A DNA stretch of 64,000 nucleotides, taken from the NCBI GenBank assembly GCA_946406115.1, contig OX291551.1:2604001-2668000 (forward strand), read 5' to 3'. This document shows positions 19,645 through 31,700 of this stretch, one piece after another. The stretch is from Apoda limacodes (Eukaryota; Arthropoda; Insecta; Lepidoptera; Limacodidae). The notes beneath the pieces were generated by a model. It was not told the DNA's origin and did no database searches. It was given only the letters and a program-made list of their open reading frames with translations. Made by a program: the position numbers and the translations under genes. The number at the start of each line of letters is the position of its first letter. The stretch's first letter is position 1.

Positions 19645-22600
19645 TTATACCCTTAGTATTTCAGTATGCCTGTTATAGCATATAGCAATCCAGTCAGGCT
19701 GTGTGGCCCCCCACTGTATCTGGTTGACTTCCCCCTCAGCTGCTGTGTAGGCCAAGATAGGATCCTCAATGGCTCGAGGCATCTGCTGTATGTCCCATAT
19801 CAGAGCTTGGTGATCATCACCAGCAGTGCAAATGTGACACGAACTGGACATTAAAAGTATGACATTAAGGTTAGAAAGACATTTGATTTGAACTAGTAGA
19901 GTCCATTAGGATAGAGAAGGGTAAATGCCGTAGATTTTTTCGTACAAAATTGATTTTACATAAATTTTACTTGTGTTTCGACTCTAGAAATAGAATAAAA
20001 AATTAAGTGCCCGACGTTTTTGGTTTTATGAGATTCTGAAAAGCCATTATTTTTTAATAGTTGCTTCACACTAGAAATACCGGAACTTTGCAGAATTATT
20101 AAAAAATAATAGCTTAAAAATAATCTAATGAAACCAAAAAAGGCCGAGCTCTTTAAATCTTGTTTTTATTAGTAAAATCATCAGAATATAAAGAACTTAT
20201 GAGTCAGTACAAAGACGGGCTGTGAGAATAGTCGACGATTCCAAACTCACATGCCGTATCGAACCCTTAAGTCTGGGAACAGACTTGGCCCTCCTGTATT
20301 TGAAGTAGGTAGATCACTTGTATAATGGGATGTGTTTGCCGCTAAGGTGGCAAACAAGCTTACAGTCCGCCTGATGGTAAGCGGTCACCGTAGCCTATAG
20401 ACGCTTGCAACACCAGGGGTATCACTCGCGTGTTGCCGACCCTTCAGAAATCTAATAACTTCTTTATTGAAGAACCCCATACTGTAGTCTTTGGAGAAAA
20501 CCTTGGCAGGGAGCTCATTCCACAACCCAAGCATTCGCGGGAGGAAGTTTTTTGAAACCGTACTGTAAGCGACCATTTCGGTTCTGAAGTGTGAGAATGA
20601 ATTCCCTGTCGATGGCGAGCGGTGCGATGGTAGAAAGTAGCCGTGGGCATCATTTCGAACAATTCCTCAGAACACATCCCATTATACAAGCGGTAGAACA
20701 CACACAGGGAGACAAAGTGTCTCGTCAAACTTAAAGGCTCGATATTACAAGTGAGTTTGTAATCGTCGACAATTCTCACAGCCCGTCGTTCAACCGAGTC
20801 AAAAGGGCCAAGCTGGTATCCGGGGGCACCCGCCCAGAGATGGCAGCAGTACTCCATATGGGGCCGGACTTGCGACTTGTAAAGCAGCAACCTTTGCCCC
20901 GACGTGAAGTACTGCTTAGCTCTGTTGAGTACACCAAGTGTTTTGGACGCCAGCTTCACCTTGTCTTGCAGATGATCTCAGAATTGAACATCGCTGGAAA
21001 TGTCAATACCAAGGATCCCTATGTTCTTGGAGATAGAGAGAGAAGTGTTCTGGAATTGTAGGACCACAGTGAATGTTTTAGGTTTGCTTAGCAGTCAACG
21101 CGCAGACTTTTATCTTTGTATGGTTGAATCGAACCAAGTTTTCCCATCCCCGTCAGAGACCTTGGACAGAGTGGACTCGTTTTGAGACACAAGTTCTTCA
21201 CGTTTTTCCTCCACAATGGAACGAGGGATGCTTGCAATACCCTTGTAATAAGCGTCTACAGTACTGTAATCTGCATAGCAATAATAAAAAAAAATTGCAA
21301 TCAATGTTGTTAATGTCTAACATGTCATTAATATTAGTGGCAGGTGTACAACGGCAATTTCGGTCGAAAACCGCAAATCCATGTAGAGTTAAGCCGTTTG
21401 GCACACAGGTACTTTAGGGCAAAACAATAATTTTGAGCCGCAGTTCCTTAAAATATTGCCCTTAGGTTAGGTTTATGGTGTCATCAATTTTTTATACGAG
21501 ATTTAATTTTTTTTTTTTCAGAAACCCATTGTGTTGGTTATCAAATGAAAGGGCTTGAGCCGGTTCTAAAAATATACCACACTATTACCTTTGGGCTACT
21601 TTTTTCGGCTATCGAACGCCTTCGCTATGTCAAGGCTAATTGCCAATGCCTCCCCCTGACTCTCAATGGCTAGTGCCCATCGGTGTGTGTGACACACTAG
21701 AAGGTCACCAGTCAAGCGCCCGTGGCGAAAGCCATACTGACGGTCGCTGACTAGGTTGTGTTTTTCTAGGTATCTTAGAAGCTGTGTGTTGATCACACGC
21801 TCCATCACCTTGGGGAGGAGAGGTAATAGCGAAAGCCTGTAATTCGATGGATCTGATCTATCGCCCTTTTTGGGCACCGGGTGCACATTCGCAGTCTTCC
21901 ATGGAGATGGAAATTGCGTAGTATGGTTGAAAAGCGAGAAGAGGTGCGTACAGGACATAACTCAGGAGCAAACTGTTGTTTAAGAACCCCTGCTGGTATG
22001 CGGTCTGAGTCTGGTATGCGTCTAGAGAAAGCAACGCCCGCCGGACCGGATAGTAGGCGGTACACAGCCTTCGTAAGAGACTGCCCAATAGATCGGCTTT
22101 CTCTTTTGCACTATGGGCTAAGTCACCATCGGTCTTTCAACTCAGAGTCAAGGAACATCCGTATCACCGCTATGAGACCTGTATAGGCACACATAGATAC
22201 AAGTGTGTCCGCCATGATCTACGCGCACCCACAATATTGACAGGTCCCTATCTTCACAGCTGTGAAGGCGGCCACAGCAGATATCCTTCCGCACGAACAT
22301 ACTTACACCGGCACGACTCACAAAATTGTGCTCGAGTTTGTAGCCGGGATAATGAAGGTATGAGGAATCGGCTGGGCAGGATATCTGCGTTTCCGTTAAA
22401 AAGAGAATGGTCGGCTGCGCAGTTTCAATGTGATGGTGTTGTGAGGAACTGTTCGAAATGAAACCCACGGCTATTTTCTACCATCACACAGCGCGCATGA
22501 GCTTCCTGCCAAGGTTTTCTCTAAAGACTACATAGACCGGGAGACAGTGACAGAAAAAACTGGGTGATTTGTACCAGTATGGCGGTTAGTCAGGGGTGCG

Positions 22601-25600
22601 TAATGACGAAAAGAAAAATGATGGTCATAGCGCTGGTACCGGCGGCCCAATGGCGTGGGAGTAAGTCGAACGTGTCGGATAAAATATGAGTGTCGAACGA
22701 TTTGTTCTACAAAAATCCAAACAAACAGAATATGACTGAAAATTACTCCCTTGCGGCCATTTGGAACCGTCCGAAAAGTATGCCATGGTGATGTTTGTGA
22801 AAGGCTACTAGACAATGATTAGCTGTGCAAAAATTAGCTTGGTACAAATGGTTGAATTGTTTTTTTTTAATTAATGTGTTCGCGTCTGTATGGCGGGCTG
22901 TAAGTCACCCGGAGAAGTATGGCATTACGCTATTTTCTTTTTTATGGACTATCGAAAAATACGAGGATTTTTGTGGAACAAATCGTTCGACATCGTAATT
23001 TATCAAACACGTTCGATTGAGTCCACGCCATTGGGCCGCCGGTACCAGCGCTATGACCATTATTTTTCTTTTCGTCATTACATAGGGGTCTAACCCCTTA
23101 AGAACCGCCATACTGGTACAAATCATTCAGTATTTTCTGTCACTGTCTCCCGGTCTAACAGTATGATAGAAGTTAGATTTTTGAAGGGTCGGCAACGCGC
23201 AAGTGCCTCAGGTGTTGAAAGAGCTCATATAGTACAGGCCCTATTGACACAAACCCTGCAGATAGTGACCAGAGCATGAAACTTGGGACAGGCGTAGCCT
23301 AGATCGGATTACGCTCACGCCTCTTCGCAAACACAAAATTCTAACGCGTAATTTTCGTATACATTAAGGATGAGGAATTCGGATTTGAAAATTTCGTAAT
23401 ACCTTTCCATACAAAACAATCCTTTTAATTTAAAAGTATTATTTTTTTATGTAATTCGATATATCTGATCCATCGCCCTTTTTGGGCACCAGGTGCCTAT
23501 CAGCAGTCTTCCATGAAGACGGAAATTGCCTAGTGTAGTAGGATAGCGCGAAGAGGCGCGTGAGTTAAGGCTACCACCCTTACCTTATACAGGACACAAC
23601 TCAGGAGCACACTATTTAGGCACCACCGTCCGCATACCGTCTGGCCCTCTTGACTTGTGAACATCTATAATTCTAGAGAAAGCAACGCCCCAGATGTCCC
23701 GCTGTGTTATTGAGATTTCCATTATAGTCTTACCGCACCACGGTATAGCAGGTGGTAAAGCGCTTTCGTTTTTCAAATTCGAGTTTGAGGCAAAGAGACT
23801 GCCCATTAGATCGGCTTTCTCTTTAGCTTGGTGGGCCAAGTCACCATTGGTCTTTTACAGTGGTGGTAACGGCGACTGGCATAAGTTTGCATTCAGCAGC
23901 TTAAGCAAGCGACCAGAAAGCACGACGCCCAGAGGGATAGCTCGCAAGTCGTCCACCTATTTTGCCAATGAACTGGAATTTTGCTGTGGCAGTTGCTTTC
24001 TTACTGAATCTCGAGGCAGCGTTTAGTTTGTGGTTTAACGCAGAAGTATTCGGGCCCTTATTATTCCGAGCCTTTCATACTCTTTCGTGTAATAATGCTG
24101 CTTAAGCTTTCACATTTTGTAGCGTATAAAGGCGTGGCGACATGGAGCGATACGCGGTTAACTTTGTCATAAAACTTTATAGTGGTCGGTGTGCGAGCGA
24201 CAAGGGGGTGCACCATGTGTAATTAATTATCCGCCTTTGGTTGCCTGGTTTTGATGAGGTTTTGGATATATATATATATATATATATGTGCGTGTTTGTT
24301 TGTTTGCCCGCTTTTCGGAGTCCTGGCGGCGTCGGACCGGCCAATCGAGGATTGCAACATATGACCTATCTAAGTCAATTTACTTATAGGTTTATTTTAT
24401 CAATACTTTAATATGTATATTTATGATAATGTATATGTGTATTTTATTATCTCATTAATATTTACCTATATGATATCTGTTTATTTATTTAAATGTATGT
24501 ATGTATGCATATGTATGTCTGATTTGTCAATATATATGAATATTTATATGTATCTCTGGAGTTAACCCGTCAAAAAATTGAGGTTTTTAAACGCTTTACG
24601 TGGTGTGACCCCCCCCCCCCCACCCTATGCAATCTGAATAACATAGGTAATTAAAATGAAATCAGGCCGCGTTAGAATATTTCGTTTGCGGAGCGTACTT
24701 CAACCAGTATAGTTGGTGTTCCTACTCATCTGTGTTTTATTTTAGCTTTTGCCTGCGGCTCCGCCCGCGCTTAATAGGTTATCGGCGTGGCACTCCTCCC
24801 GAAACTATTTGATTATAGTAAGGAAGTGAACAACTAAATATGTCTATAGTGGATCAGACTAAAACATATACCTGTGTGGAGCCCAGGCTATGCCGTTGAC
24901 GCAGGCGCGGTGGTTATTTAACCTTGCGACGGGCGTGCAAGGAACCCGTACGTCGAGTATAATTACTTCGCACGCGTCCATCGCCACAGTCGCTAAGTAG
25001 TTAGGGTCCTGCTTATTCCATGCCAGCCGCAGTAACGGAGTATGCTGGGGATCCTGCAAAACAGGACAACATTGTGGTATATTGTATACATCTGTAACAA
25101 ATTCTTTTAAGACACGTATTTAAATTGTTTAAAACTTACAGATTTCTAACTGCATGAGCAGCTGAACTAAGTTTCCCTACATGAATTGAGATGTGAGGGT
25201 TCCATTGCAGCTTATTGTCTTATGTTATACTGAAAAACAGTTTTGAGTCTAATAGTTCTAATTCTTCTTCGTAAGGATAATTTTGAACTTATGTTTTGAC
25301 CTTTGGCATCATAAATTTTAAACACTTGACTTAATTTTCGCATGAAGAATTAAGTTTTTTGCCGTAAACCTTTGAAGAACCTGAGAAAGTGCACTACTTA
25401 CGTCGTCATTACTAGTTTCATATCTGTCAACTTTAAATAAAAAAAAAGTGTCATCGGCAAATAATACAATCTTGCACAACTTCTCCACAAAGAAAATTAA
25501 GTAATTCATGTAAATTAAAAGTAGTAAAGGACCTACGATAGAACCTTGAGGAACTCTTAGGTCGTGTGGTGTCGGTAGAGTAGAAAAACACATAATAGGC

Positions 25601-28600
25601 GACTAAGGGATATACCAGATGGTGGACAGCAGCACCATACTGAGGAAATATTTAACTTCAATCTGCGATCGCCAACCCGTATCCCAAGCGTGGCGATTAT
25701 TGGCACAACCCCTCCTAGGATTTGCACAAAAGACCACAGTCCCCAGTCCCCGGCAGCCCCGCTAGTCCTGATCATAGGTAGTGTTCAAGGTAACGATAGC
25801 GCAGGGGGTGCGAAGAATCCCCGACAGAGATCCGACTACCGCAAAAAACGAAAACTGGCCCAACGTACAATGCACGCACTTTGAGGAATGACGAATATAT
25901 TGTTAAGCTGGAAGAAGTAGACAAGCTGCGCTGGGATATAATAGGGCTATCTGAAGGCCGAAGACAGGTGGAGGACACGATATTGCTCAAATTCGGCAAC
26001 TTGTTCTACTTCCGGGAGGGCGTAAAACTGTCCTAAGGTGGTGTCGGGTTTATCGTCCACAAGTACCTCATCAACAAGTTTACGACAATCAAAAGTGTGT
26101 CGACAAGGGTAGCGTATCTTGTACTTAAAATCACCTAGAGATATATTCTAAAGGTGATACAGGTTTACGCACCGACTTCGGCACATCAGATAATGAGGTT
26201 TTGGAGTAGGACAACGAAACTGTAGAACAGTCGACAAAGCTGAAGACCGAAAATGGCGAAATCGTTTCGTCCAAACCTGAAATATTGAGACCGAGAACTT
26301 CTATAGACAGTGTGCACCTCAACTCGTGATTCTGTCAACATCACGGCAATAGAACCCAAAGCTAAATTAATTGATTACTTGATACTATACTGAAGATATC
26401 CCCGACGTCAGTTTGTATGAGATTAGAATGGCCTTAAAACAGCTGAAGAACAACAAGGGCCGCCCCCTTGTTATGACGGAATTACGACAGAGCTTATGAA
26501 AGCGGGTGGAACACCGATACTTAAAGTCCTTCAGAGGATCTTTAATTCTGTTATCCTAGAAGGAACTAAGTTTGGAGCAGAAGCGCATATTTTTCTTCAA
26601 GGAAGAATAATAGACCTATTTTGCATCTGAGCTGAGAAAAGAAAGTTTTCTTTAGTAAACTAAATTATCTATATGACGAGGGTTTAGGACATTTTTCGCT
26701 ACATCGCGATAAAATGTAGCTAGACATCCCCCCGTTAAAAATACTTATTAATATAATAATCAGGAGTAAAATTAATTTTGATAGTCTGCAGAACTTCGTC
26801 TGCAATGACAGGAGGTAGAGAGGTAAGCGGCGGGAGAGCGAATCTACATTTGACCTCACTGTCTTTCTCGCGGTCATGATTGGTGTCTACTGGTTTAGTG
26901 CTCAGCAAGCATTACGACTCTAAGTTTTTTTTAGCCCAAAAATGTATCTATAAATAATTCCGCTAGGGACTTTAACTTTAGGTCACCAGTATTTTTCTGA
27001 GTAAGCGATTAAAATGTCTTAATAGATAACTTGCTCAAATTTAAATATAGTACAAGTTACCATCATTACCTCATATATGATGGTGGAGTGTTCTAGGTGT
27101 CGGAGATCGAACATCCGCACGGACCCGTCCGCCCCGACTGACGCGAACATGTCGCGTCCGCCCCCCGCGCGACTGAACGCGATGTCGTACACCTCCTGGA
27201 ACACACACAAATTGTACGTAAACTAAAGAACTTCTGACATTTAAATTTTAGAGTAATTTTTAATATGATAAATGACGATGATAATAAGTCTCGGTGACGA
27301 CACATACGTTTAGTGAAGCATTCCCACAGAGTGTAAAAAAGGTGGTAACTGCTGAACCTTTAACGTTATAATATCTCAATGAAGTCAGTAAAAAAGGTAC
27401 CTGAGAAAACTTTTACTTTCACTGATATTTCTGTAATTAATAGTTAACCTTTCATAACACTAAGTAAATTAAAGTAAAAAAACAATCCTCTACCTTATTT
27501 ATAACTAGCTGTGGTACCCCTCTTCGCTCTGGGACAACTCACTTAACATCAACATAAGAGATTGTGTGGTAGTTGGAATAAAAGGATAAACTTTAAAATA
27601 TAAGAGGCAAAAATTTTTATTGACAACATATGCTAACCACAATACTTGTTTGTAAACATTTTTCATTTTGTTATCTGCTCACGCACCGAGGGTTCCGTAC
27701 AAACTTAGTATATGTAGATAGCTCTTTCATCATGGGATCAAGTCTCCTAGGTCAACGGAAAGTACCCCATAGGTTTTGATTTATTTATTTGCAAATTGTG
27801 CAACAAAAATTTCTGTATTTTGGACTTTTTTTTACATTGACTTAGAAAGTTGATTTTTAGATTAATTTCAATATGATAACTCCATGTGTTCTTGAGTAAA
27901 AGTGTCTTGACAGACAAACAATTTTTTTTAAATGTGTTATAACTATAAATTTTAGTTTTTTTTCTATATCTGTGATGTACAACCTTGGTTTATGTCAAAG
28001 TTCATGATTTGTGTTTATTTTGTTTGTGGATGCCAAAATATGCGACAAAAATGGCCGTATTTTTTTACTAAGTTGACTTAGAAGCTTGATTACTGACCAT
28101 ATAACTCCCTTGATCATACCGGAACTCGTTTTTGAGTTTTAGCGGCACGCATATTGTACACTTTCTTTAATAATTTATATTGCTATAAACTCTAACTATT
28201 TTTATTCACATTCAAGACTTTTAATTTGACAATTTATCTATCAGATTTATAGACGTTACCACTTATTTGGCATCAAAAGCTTCTGAGGTAGCTGTTGAGT
28301 GCAAATCTACCAATGTTCAATTGATCAGGATTCTATTATTTAAAAATTCAACACCTCAGTCCTAAAACACCTTTTTTTTAGATTTCTGTCTCAATTTCAG
28401 GTTATGTGAAAAACATGATTAAAAAAATAAACCTTTTTTTCTGTACCTTATCATGAGCAATTAGTTGTGTCTTGACATGTCCTGAGACTTCATTAACTCT
28501 GCCCAGCACCTGTCCAGTCTCCAGGCCCCATATTGTGCAAGTGGTATCTATACTGCTTGTACCAATCAGGTTTGGGTCAACTTCATTCCAGTCAAATGAA

Positions 28601-30202
28601 GTTAATGGTGCACAGAAGTCAGAATTTTTGTTGTTGTTTAGCACACATTCAAAAAGTGTGTACGGCTCTCCTGCGCGCCATATGCGGAGGTAGTCGCCTG
28701 GTAATAAATTGACACATAAGAAAACAATCTGGAAAAATTTATAAGATGATAAAAGTTTGAATATATTGATAAGTTAAGAATGTGTTTTGTCTACATGCAA
28801 TTTTATTTGTAAAGCAACATTATTTATTGGTAAATTTAATAAAAGTTTCATTGAAAGTAGCACAGTAAAAATGTTTACTTTAAATCGGCACAGCACCCTG
28901 CAACACCCTGTGATACCCGTCACCTATAACATCAGTTTAGCAACTTCAGTTAACCACTAGAGTATTATTATGAATTTTAAAAGTTTTCTATAAATTTGGA
29001 AGTGGTTGTAACAATTATTTAGTCTTTTTTATGGTCCTGTAACCAAATGGCTACACCCAACCCCCTTATAGTTTCGGGCATGGACATGTCCATCTGTATT
29101 TCAAAGCTTTATATCCCATCTGATTAAATTTTACGTGAAGATATAGTTCTCCATATATTAAGGTGAAAATTTTTTCATTGTGTTGGGTGTTGATTGGTTT
29201 TTAAAAATGCATTTAAGGGTGTTATATATGCAAAAATATAATTTAATCTAATTTCTGTAATACTAACAATGTGCAGGTGTACATGTAATAGCTTCAAAAG
29301 TTAAACTATTGTGTCCACTCCTCTATGCACTTTCTCTAAAAAAACATTTAATTTTCAGTTTTTAAATGTCACAGGTTGTACTCACCACTTGTAGCAAGCA
29401 AATCAGGATAAACCCCCTTACTATCAGGTATCCACATAATCTTGGTTGTGGGGTATGGATGGTCAAAGGTACTCTTGGCACTAAATTCACTTGTCTCCTC
29501 ATCAAGTGATATAATTTGTACCTAAAATAATTAAACAATGTTTTTATATGCTTGAATTACAATTTACTTCTTGTTTTACATCACTGTACTTTTATTTATT
29601 TTTTATCCAATTGCAATAAAACATGAGCACAGGCATTGCAATTATTTGTTTGTTTTGATCCATAGATCCAGTTGACTTTCAAAACTACTACATTTTTCAT
29701 TTCGAGGGGAAGCAAGAACATTTGATATTCGACATGATTAAGCTTAATATAAAATAAATAAAGTAAAAACCAAGTCAAGGTCACTATCTACAGCAAGATA
29801 CCCAAAAAGCTGGAAACATTACCTTATTGTTGTATTCCTCCACAAAACTTCCCAATGCCAATCTGAATCTTTTGTCGGGTCGCACTGACCAGTTCATAGA
29901 GTACAGTGGCCATGGTGCTTGATATCTGTAAGTATTTTTTTTATTTTACAGATGCAATTTTATTGAGACAAGTTTCATTACAATTACAATTCCACATAGG
30001 AACTGGGTCAAAATCTCAGAATAGTAGTGGCAGTGATTCCAGAACGCGCATATCAACTTTATCCAGCAAAAGGCAGAGAGTACAATTGACTTCGAACATA
30101 ATTACTTTTTTTTAACTTGTATTAATTTATTTCTTACTTATATATTTCTTTCCGTTTAGTGCTAGAACTGGTGGTACTGGAGCTGCTATGTGGCATCGAC
30201 AT
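19645..30202 (-). CDS. DCAF7: DCAF7/WDR68 WD40-repeat protein, 7 coding exons
   Basis: WD40 beta-propeller adaptor. Its relatives bind DYRK1A/HIPK2 kinases and the DDB1-CUL4 ubiquitin ligase, and work in the nucleus and cytoplasm. Coding exons on the minus strand: 30138-30202, 29823-29925, 29386-29521, 28447-28697, 27070-27195, 24872-25053 and 19645-19843. All borders are GT-AG, and phases agree through 1062 nt (353 residues plus stop); the human protein is 342. After a serine/threonine-rich start ([14 protein letters not shown]) the frame reads [20 protein letters not shown], then family-specific WD blocks such as [60 protein letters not shown] and [20 protein letters not shown]. Near-identity to animal orthologues indicates strong constraint. 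Two ATGs two codons apart (30202 and 30196) could start it; an AG at 30216-30217 may be a UTR acceptor. Introns 5 and 6 are loaded with retroelements. Confidence 0.95.
20195..20338 (+). mobile_element. LINE internal fragment, plus strand
   Basis: GACGGGCTGTGAGAATAGTC through TATAATGGGATGTGTTT is an internal piece of the same LINE as 61299-62930. It stops abruptly where the opposite-strand copy begins at 20339. Confidence 0.65.
20339..22436 (-). mobile_element. Jockey/CR1-type LINE copy with endonuclease and RT remnants
   Basis: Minus-strand copy in DCAF7 intron 6. Going from its 5' side: endonuclease text LLTETQ-like then [17 protein letters not shown] and LWVRVDHGG (22436-22150); RT fingers [16 protein letters not shown] (about 21840); an [20 protein letters not shown] block (about 21620-21680); then the C-terminal region down to GVASVYRLR at 20385 and the 3' end GCCACCTTAG. 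The catalytic YADD part is damaged and frames are broken. It carries more of the 5' side than any other copy in the window. Confidence 0.8.
22437..23235 (+). mobile_element. LINE 3' fragment interrupted by a MITE
   Basis: 22437-22532 (GAACTGTTCGAAATGA, CACGGCTA, GCCAAGGTTTTCTCTAAAGA) and 23158-23235 (ACAGTATGATAGAAGTTAGA, GGTCGGCAACGCGCAAGTG) are consecutive pieces of the LINE 3' end, separated by the inverted-repeat element at 22533-23157. Confidence 0.7.
22533..23157. mobile_element. 625-bp MITE with about 190-bp TIRs and 3-bp target duplication
   Basis: It begins TAGACCGGGAGACAGTGACA and ends with the complement TGTCACTGTCTCCCGGTCTA. The inverted arms run about 190 bp, with matching GGTACCGGCGGCCCAATGGC (about 22636) and its complement near 23028. 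The flanks are ACA at 22530-22532 and ACA at 23158-23160, and removing the insert restores a continuous LINE 3' end, so the boundaries are well defined. There is no coding capacity. A 3-bp duplication would fit Harbinger-like or other 3-bp groups, but the terminal bases do not identify a superfamily. Confidence 0.8.
23455..24030 (-). mobile_element. LINE fragment (pre-RT linker and RT fingers)
   Basis: Minus-strand reading includes [19 protein letters not shown] and [10 protein letters not shown], the linker and first RT block of the same LINE, with both ends cut. It also lies in DCAF7 intron 6. Confidence 0.7.
24031..24871. repeat. Simple-sequence-rich end of DCAF7 intron 6
   Basis: Contains an (AT)n run at 24265-24287, TATG-rich text at 24493-24520, and a 13-base C run at 24609-24621. 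A short phrase TGCCTGCGGCTCCGCCCGCG (24750) resembles lepidopteran LINE 5' ends. No gene besides the DCAF7 exon that follows. Confidence 0.5.
25318..25593 (-). pseudogene. LINE reverse transcriptase fragment (FADD box)
   Basis: Minus-strand frame with [19 protein letters not shown] and [15 protein letters not shown] motif 4 (PQGS) and the catalytic FADD box. It belongs to a non-LTR family different from the YADD-type LINE that dominates the window. Both flanks are missing. It lies in DCAF7 intron 5. Confidence 0.7.
25600..26600 (+). mobile_element. Decayed RTE-clade LINE (endonuclease to RT start)
   Basis: Across several frames the plus strand reads [20 protein letters not shown], then [23 protein letters not shown] and finally [15 protein letters not shown]. 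These are the successive endonuclease and first-RT landmarks of RTE/BovB-type elements. Many stops and frameshifts make it inactive. Confidence 0.65.
27196..28446 (+). mobile_element. DCAF7 intron 4 with a CCGGCC-type repeat (about 27675-28130)
   Basis: CACGCACCGAGGGTTCCGTA at 27679-27698 opens the repeat. AGTACCCCATAGGTTTTGAT follows near 27759, and a second partial internal block follows near 28020. ACTAGCTGTGGTACCCCTCT at 27504 is a separate LINE-like phrase. Confidence 0.5.
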
Positions 30203-31380
30203 CGTGTTTCAGGTTCTGCAAATCAAATTGTTGTTTTGCACAACGGTATAAGTTGTAAAAGTACCTAAATAGTTTGAGCAAAGCGAAAAATCGAAATAGT
30301 ACACATAAAATTCTATACATCAACGAAATTATACTAGGTTCTAGAGCAGAAAAATTAGCAGTAAGTAGATAAAATAAATCTTTGTGAGCATATTAAAATA
30401 AAAATTATGTTTACCTGCAAGCTATATTAATCTCACTTTCAATTTAAAATTCGTAAATAATAACAATAATGAAATATATCACGCACGCTTTTTTGTTTTT
30501 GTTTTTTTTTTTCAGTTTTTTCCTTTTTCAAACGTGGAGACTAGTTTGCATTATTGCGTGCCTATCTTTTATCCAGAGTCATGTGTCAATATAATCCACA
30601 GAACACTGATACTCTAGGGGAAAAGAATGTCTACTCCATACAAAAAAGAAGAAACAATTTTGTTCAGCGCCATCTCTTGGCTGCCCACACAAATGTTGCT
30701 CTATAGCGGCAAATTCAAATAATTACAGCTTTTTATTTAATACTTTGATAAAATTGCAATTTTTCTAATTTAGTGACAGTTGTAAATTTTGAAAACAGTA
30801 AACTGTTTTTAAGGGAAAATTTTTAAATTTTTAAAGTAAAATTTTTGATATTAGCAATTTCAGATTTAATTTCATCCTGCTCCTTTACTACATTTTCAGT
30901 GGTGATTTTTATATTGCTGACTTGTTCTTTGATGTACGAAATATCTTGGCACATTTTGTTTATATTTTCTGCTTGAGCTTCATTGGCCGATTTCATATAA
31001 GACATAATTCCGGACATTTGTTTTCGCATCCCACTCAGTTAGTTCAGTTTTGATAGTTTCATTATCATTGGCAAATTTCCGCTTATTACGGAAATCACGA
31101 ACTACTACCAGTAGGCGAGCGTTGTACACTAATTGTATATCCGTGGCTTATTCACGTTTAGGTGACGTTATTGTAAGCAGAACTAACTAGTTCTTTTAAA
31201 TGAGTCGATTAGCCTAACAGCTTGAAGTAGTATAAAACACAAATTCGAGCAAATCGACTATGCACTTTGAGAATATTCGCGCACGGTTAGATTTCAATTT
31301 GCAACACTCTTATAAATTTAACAAAAAACCATTTTTCACACGTCTGCTCAGTTCACCGTCTCACACATATTTTAAATCGA
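30203..31380. other. Upstream of DCAF7; promoter not resolved
   Basis: Expected to hold the DCAF7 promoter on the minus strand, but no core element can be assigned. A 68-codon minus-strand frame at 30823-31029 encodes a heptad-rich, Lys/Glu-rich coiled coil (KEQDEIKSEIANIKN), probably a remnant of a retroelement ORF1 or of unknown origin. Confidence 0.35.
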
Positions 31381-31700
31381 AATCCTGATGACAAATTTAA
31401 TGATATGAAGTTGCATGAGCAGTGATTACCGATTAACTTTAAAACTGTCAAAAACACAGAATGTTTCTCGGAACTGCTCAAGATTTGTGAATTTTACTTT
31501 TGTATACAAAAAGCAAATGTTGAAAATGTTTTTTCGCTAATTAATGAGCAATAGACCAAATAAAGACACAGACTTAGTGTGGAGTCAGTAAAATCGTTGA
31601 TTCTGACACAACATAATATACCAAATATACCAAAAACATACCATGGGAAGATTTTCCTTCGTATTTGTTAAAAAACCAAGAAATTCTTTAAAAAAAGCAG
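31380..31700 (+). pseudogene. hAT-family transposase C-terminal relic
   Basis: The plus-strand frame reads KNTECFSELLKICEFYFC, then ANVENVFSLINEQ, a stop, and RHRLSVESVKSLILTQHN. The N-V-E-x-V-F-S-x-I/M core followed by R-x-R-L-x-V-E-x-V is the dimerisation region near the C-terminus of hAT transposases and their domesticated relatives. Two in-frame stops (TAG, TAA) lie inside the most conserved block. The rest of the gene is not visible. Confidence 0.6.

Noticed and set aside
26665..26877. 70-codon minus-strand frame in DCAF7 intron 5
   Set aside because: No family match or splice support; probably chance or repeat-derived.
30823..31029. Coiled-coil protein gene
   Set aside because: Short Lys/Glu-rich frame without homologous neighbours, promoter or splice support; noted within the DCAF7 upstream region only.
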